Assembly (NCBI GenBank): GCA_023415655.1
Contig: JAEZKD010000113.1
Coordinates: 1-5,947 of the forward strand
Source: Bacillota bacterium
Lineage (GTDB): Bacteria; Bacillota; Clostridia; Lachnospirales; Lachnospiraceae
Reading direction: 5' to 3'
DNA: 5,947 nucleotides
Each line of letters starts with the position of its first letter. Positions within the stretch are counted from its first letter, which is position 1. The translations under genes were made by a program, and so were the position numbers. Below, one piece after another: positions 5,934-5,947 of the stretch. The notes under the pieces were generated by a model. The model saw only the letters and a program-made list of their open reading frames with translations. It ran no database searches and was not told the DNA's origin.

Positions 5934-5947
5934 CTAGCAAACGCTAG
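5934..5947. repeat. Inverted repeat cut by the right edge
   Basis: CTAGC (5934-5938) and GCTAG (5943-5947) can pair around the four-base loop AAAC. The stem may continue past the window. It starts 13 bases after the phosphatase stop, so it may be the start of that gene's terminator, but the following bases are not available. Confidence 0.35.

Overview
The window is AT-rich DNA of Gram-positive type. It has strong AGGAGG-like ribosome-binding sites, TATAAT -10 boxes, a HAMP-containing chemoreceptor and a secreted parallel beta-helix protein. This fits a motile member of the Clostridia, most likely Lachnospiraceae. That placement is inferred from protein style and base composition, not from a marker gene.

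Layout, left to right. (1) The 3' part of a methyl-accepting chemotaxis protein on the + strand, cut by the left edge (to 1544). (2) A gene-poor stretch of about 480 bp (1545-2024) between convergent genes. It holds short coding-like scraps and three copies of a 14-17 nt sequence, the middle one inverted, which can form two mutually exclusive hairpins, the second followed by a T-rich tract. (3) A large - strand gene (2025-4196) for a 723-residue exported right-handed beta-helix protein, whose C-terminal half is a tandem duplication with a 177-residue period. (4) A divergent promoter region (4197-4443) with a candidate promoter on each strand and a 10-bp direct repeat bracketing the - strand promoter. 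(5) A + strand cluster: a 25-codon ORF resembling the start of a HicB-type antitoxin (4444-4521), an unrecognised 225-residue protein (4528-5205), a doubtful overlapping ORF (5187-5390), a stem-loop (5398-5431) and a complete low-molecular-weight protein tyrosine phosphatase (5454-5921). A truncated inverted repeat lies at the right edge.

The genes do not form one obvious pathway. The chemoreceptor and beta-helix protein both act at the cell surface (sensing; probably glycan binding or cleavage) but converge and are separately transcribed. The short ORF and 225-residue gene are probably co-transcribed. The phosphatase could be read through from them or have its own signals. No mobile-element gene, CRISPR array, tRNA or rRNA was seen. 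The least explained items are the three-armed repeat at 1807-1890 and the small-ORF/orphan-protein pair at 4444-5205.
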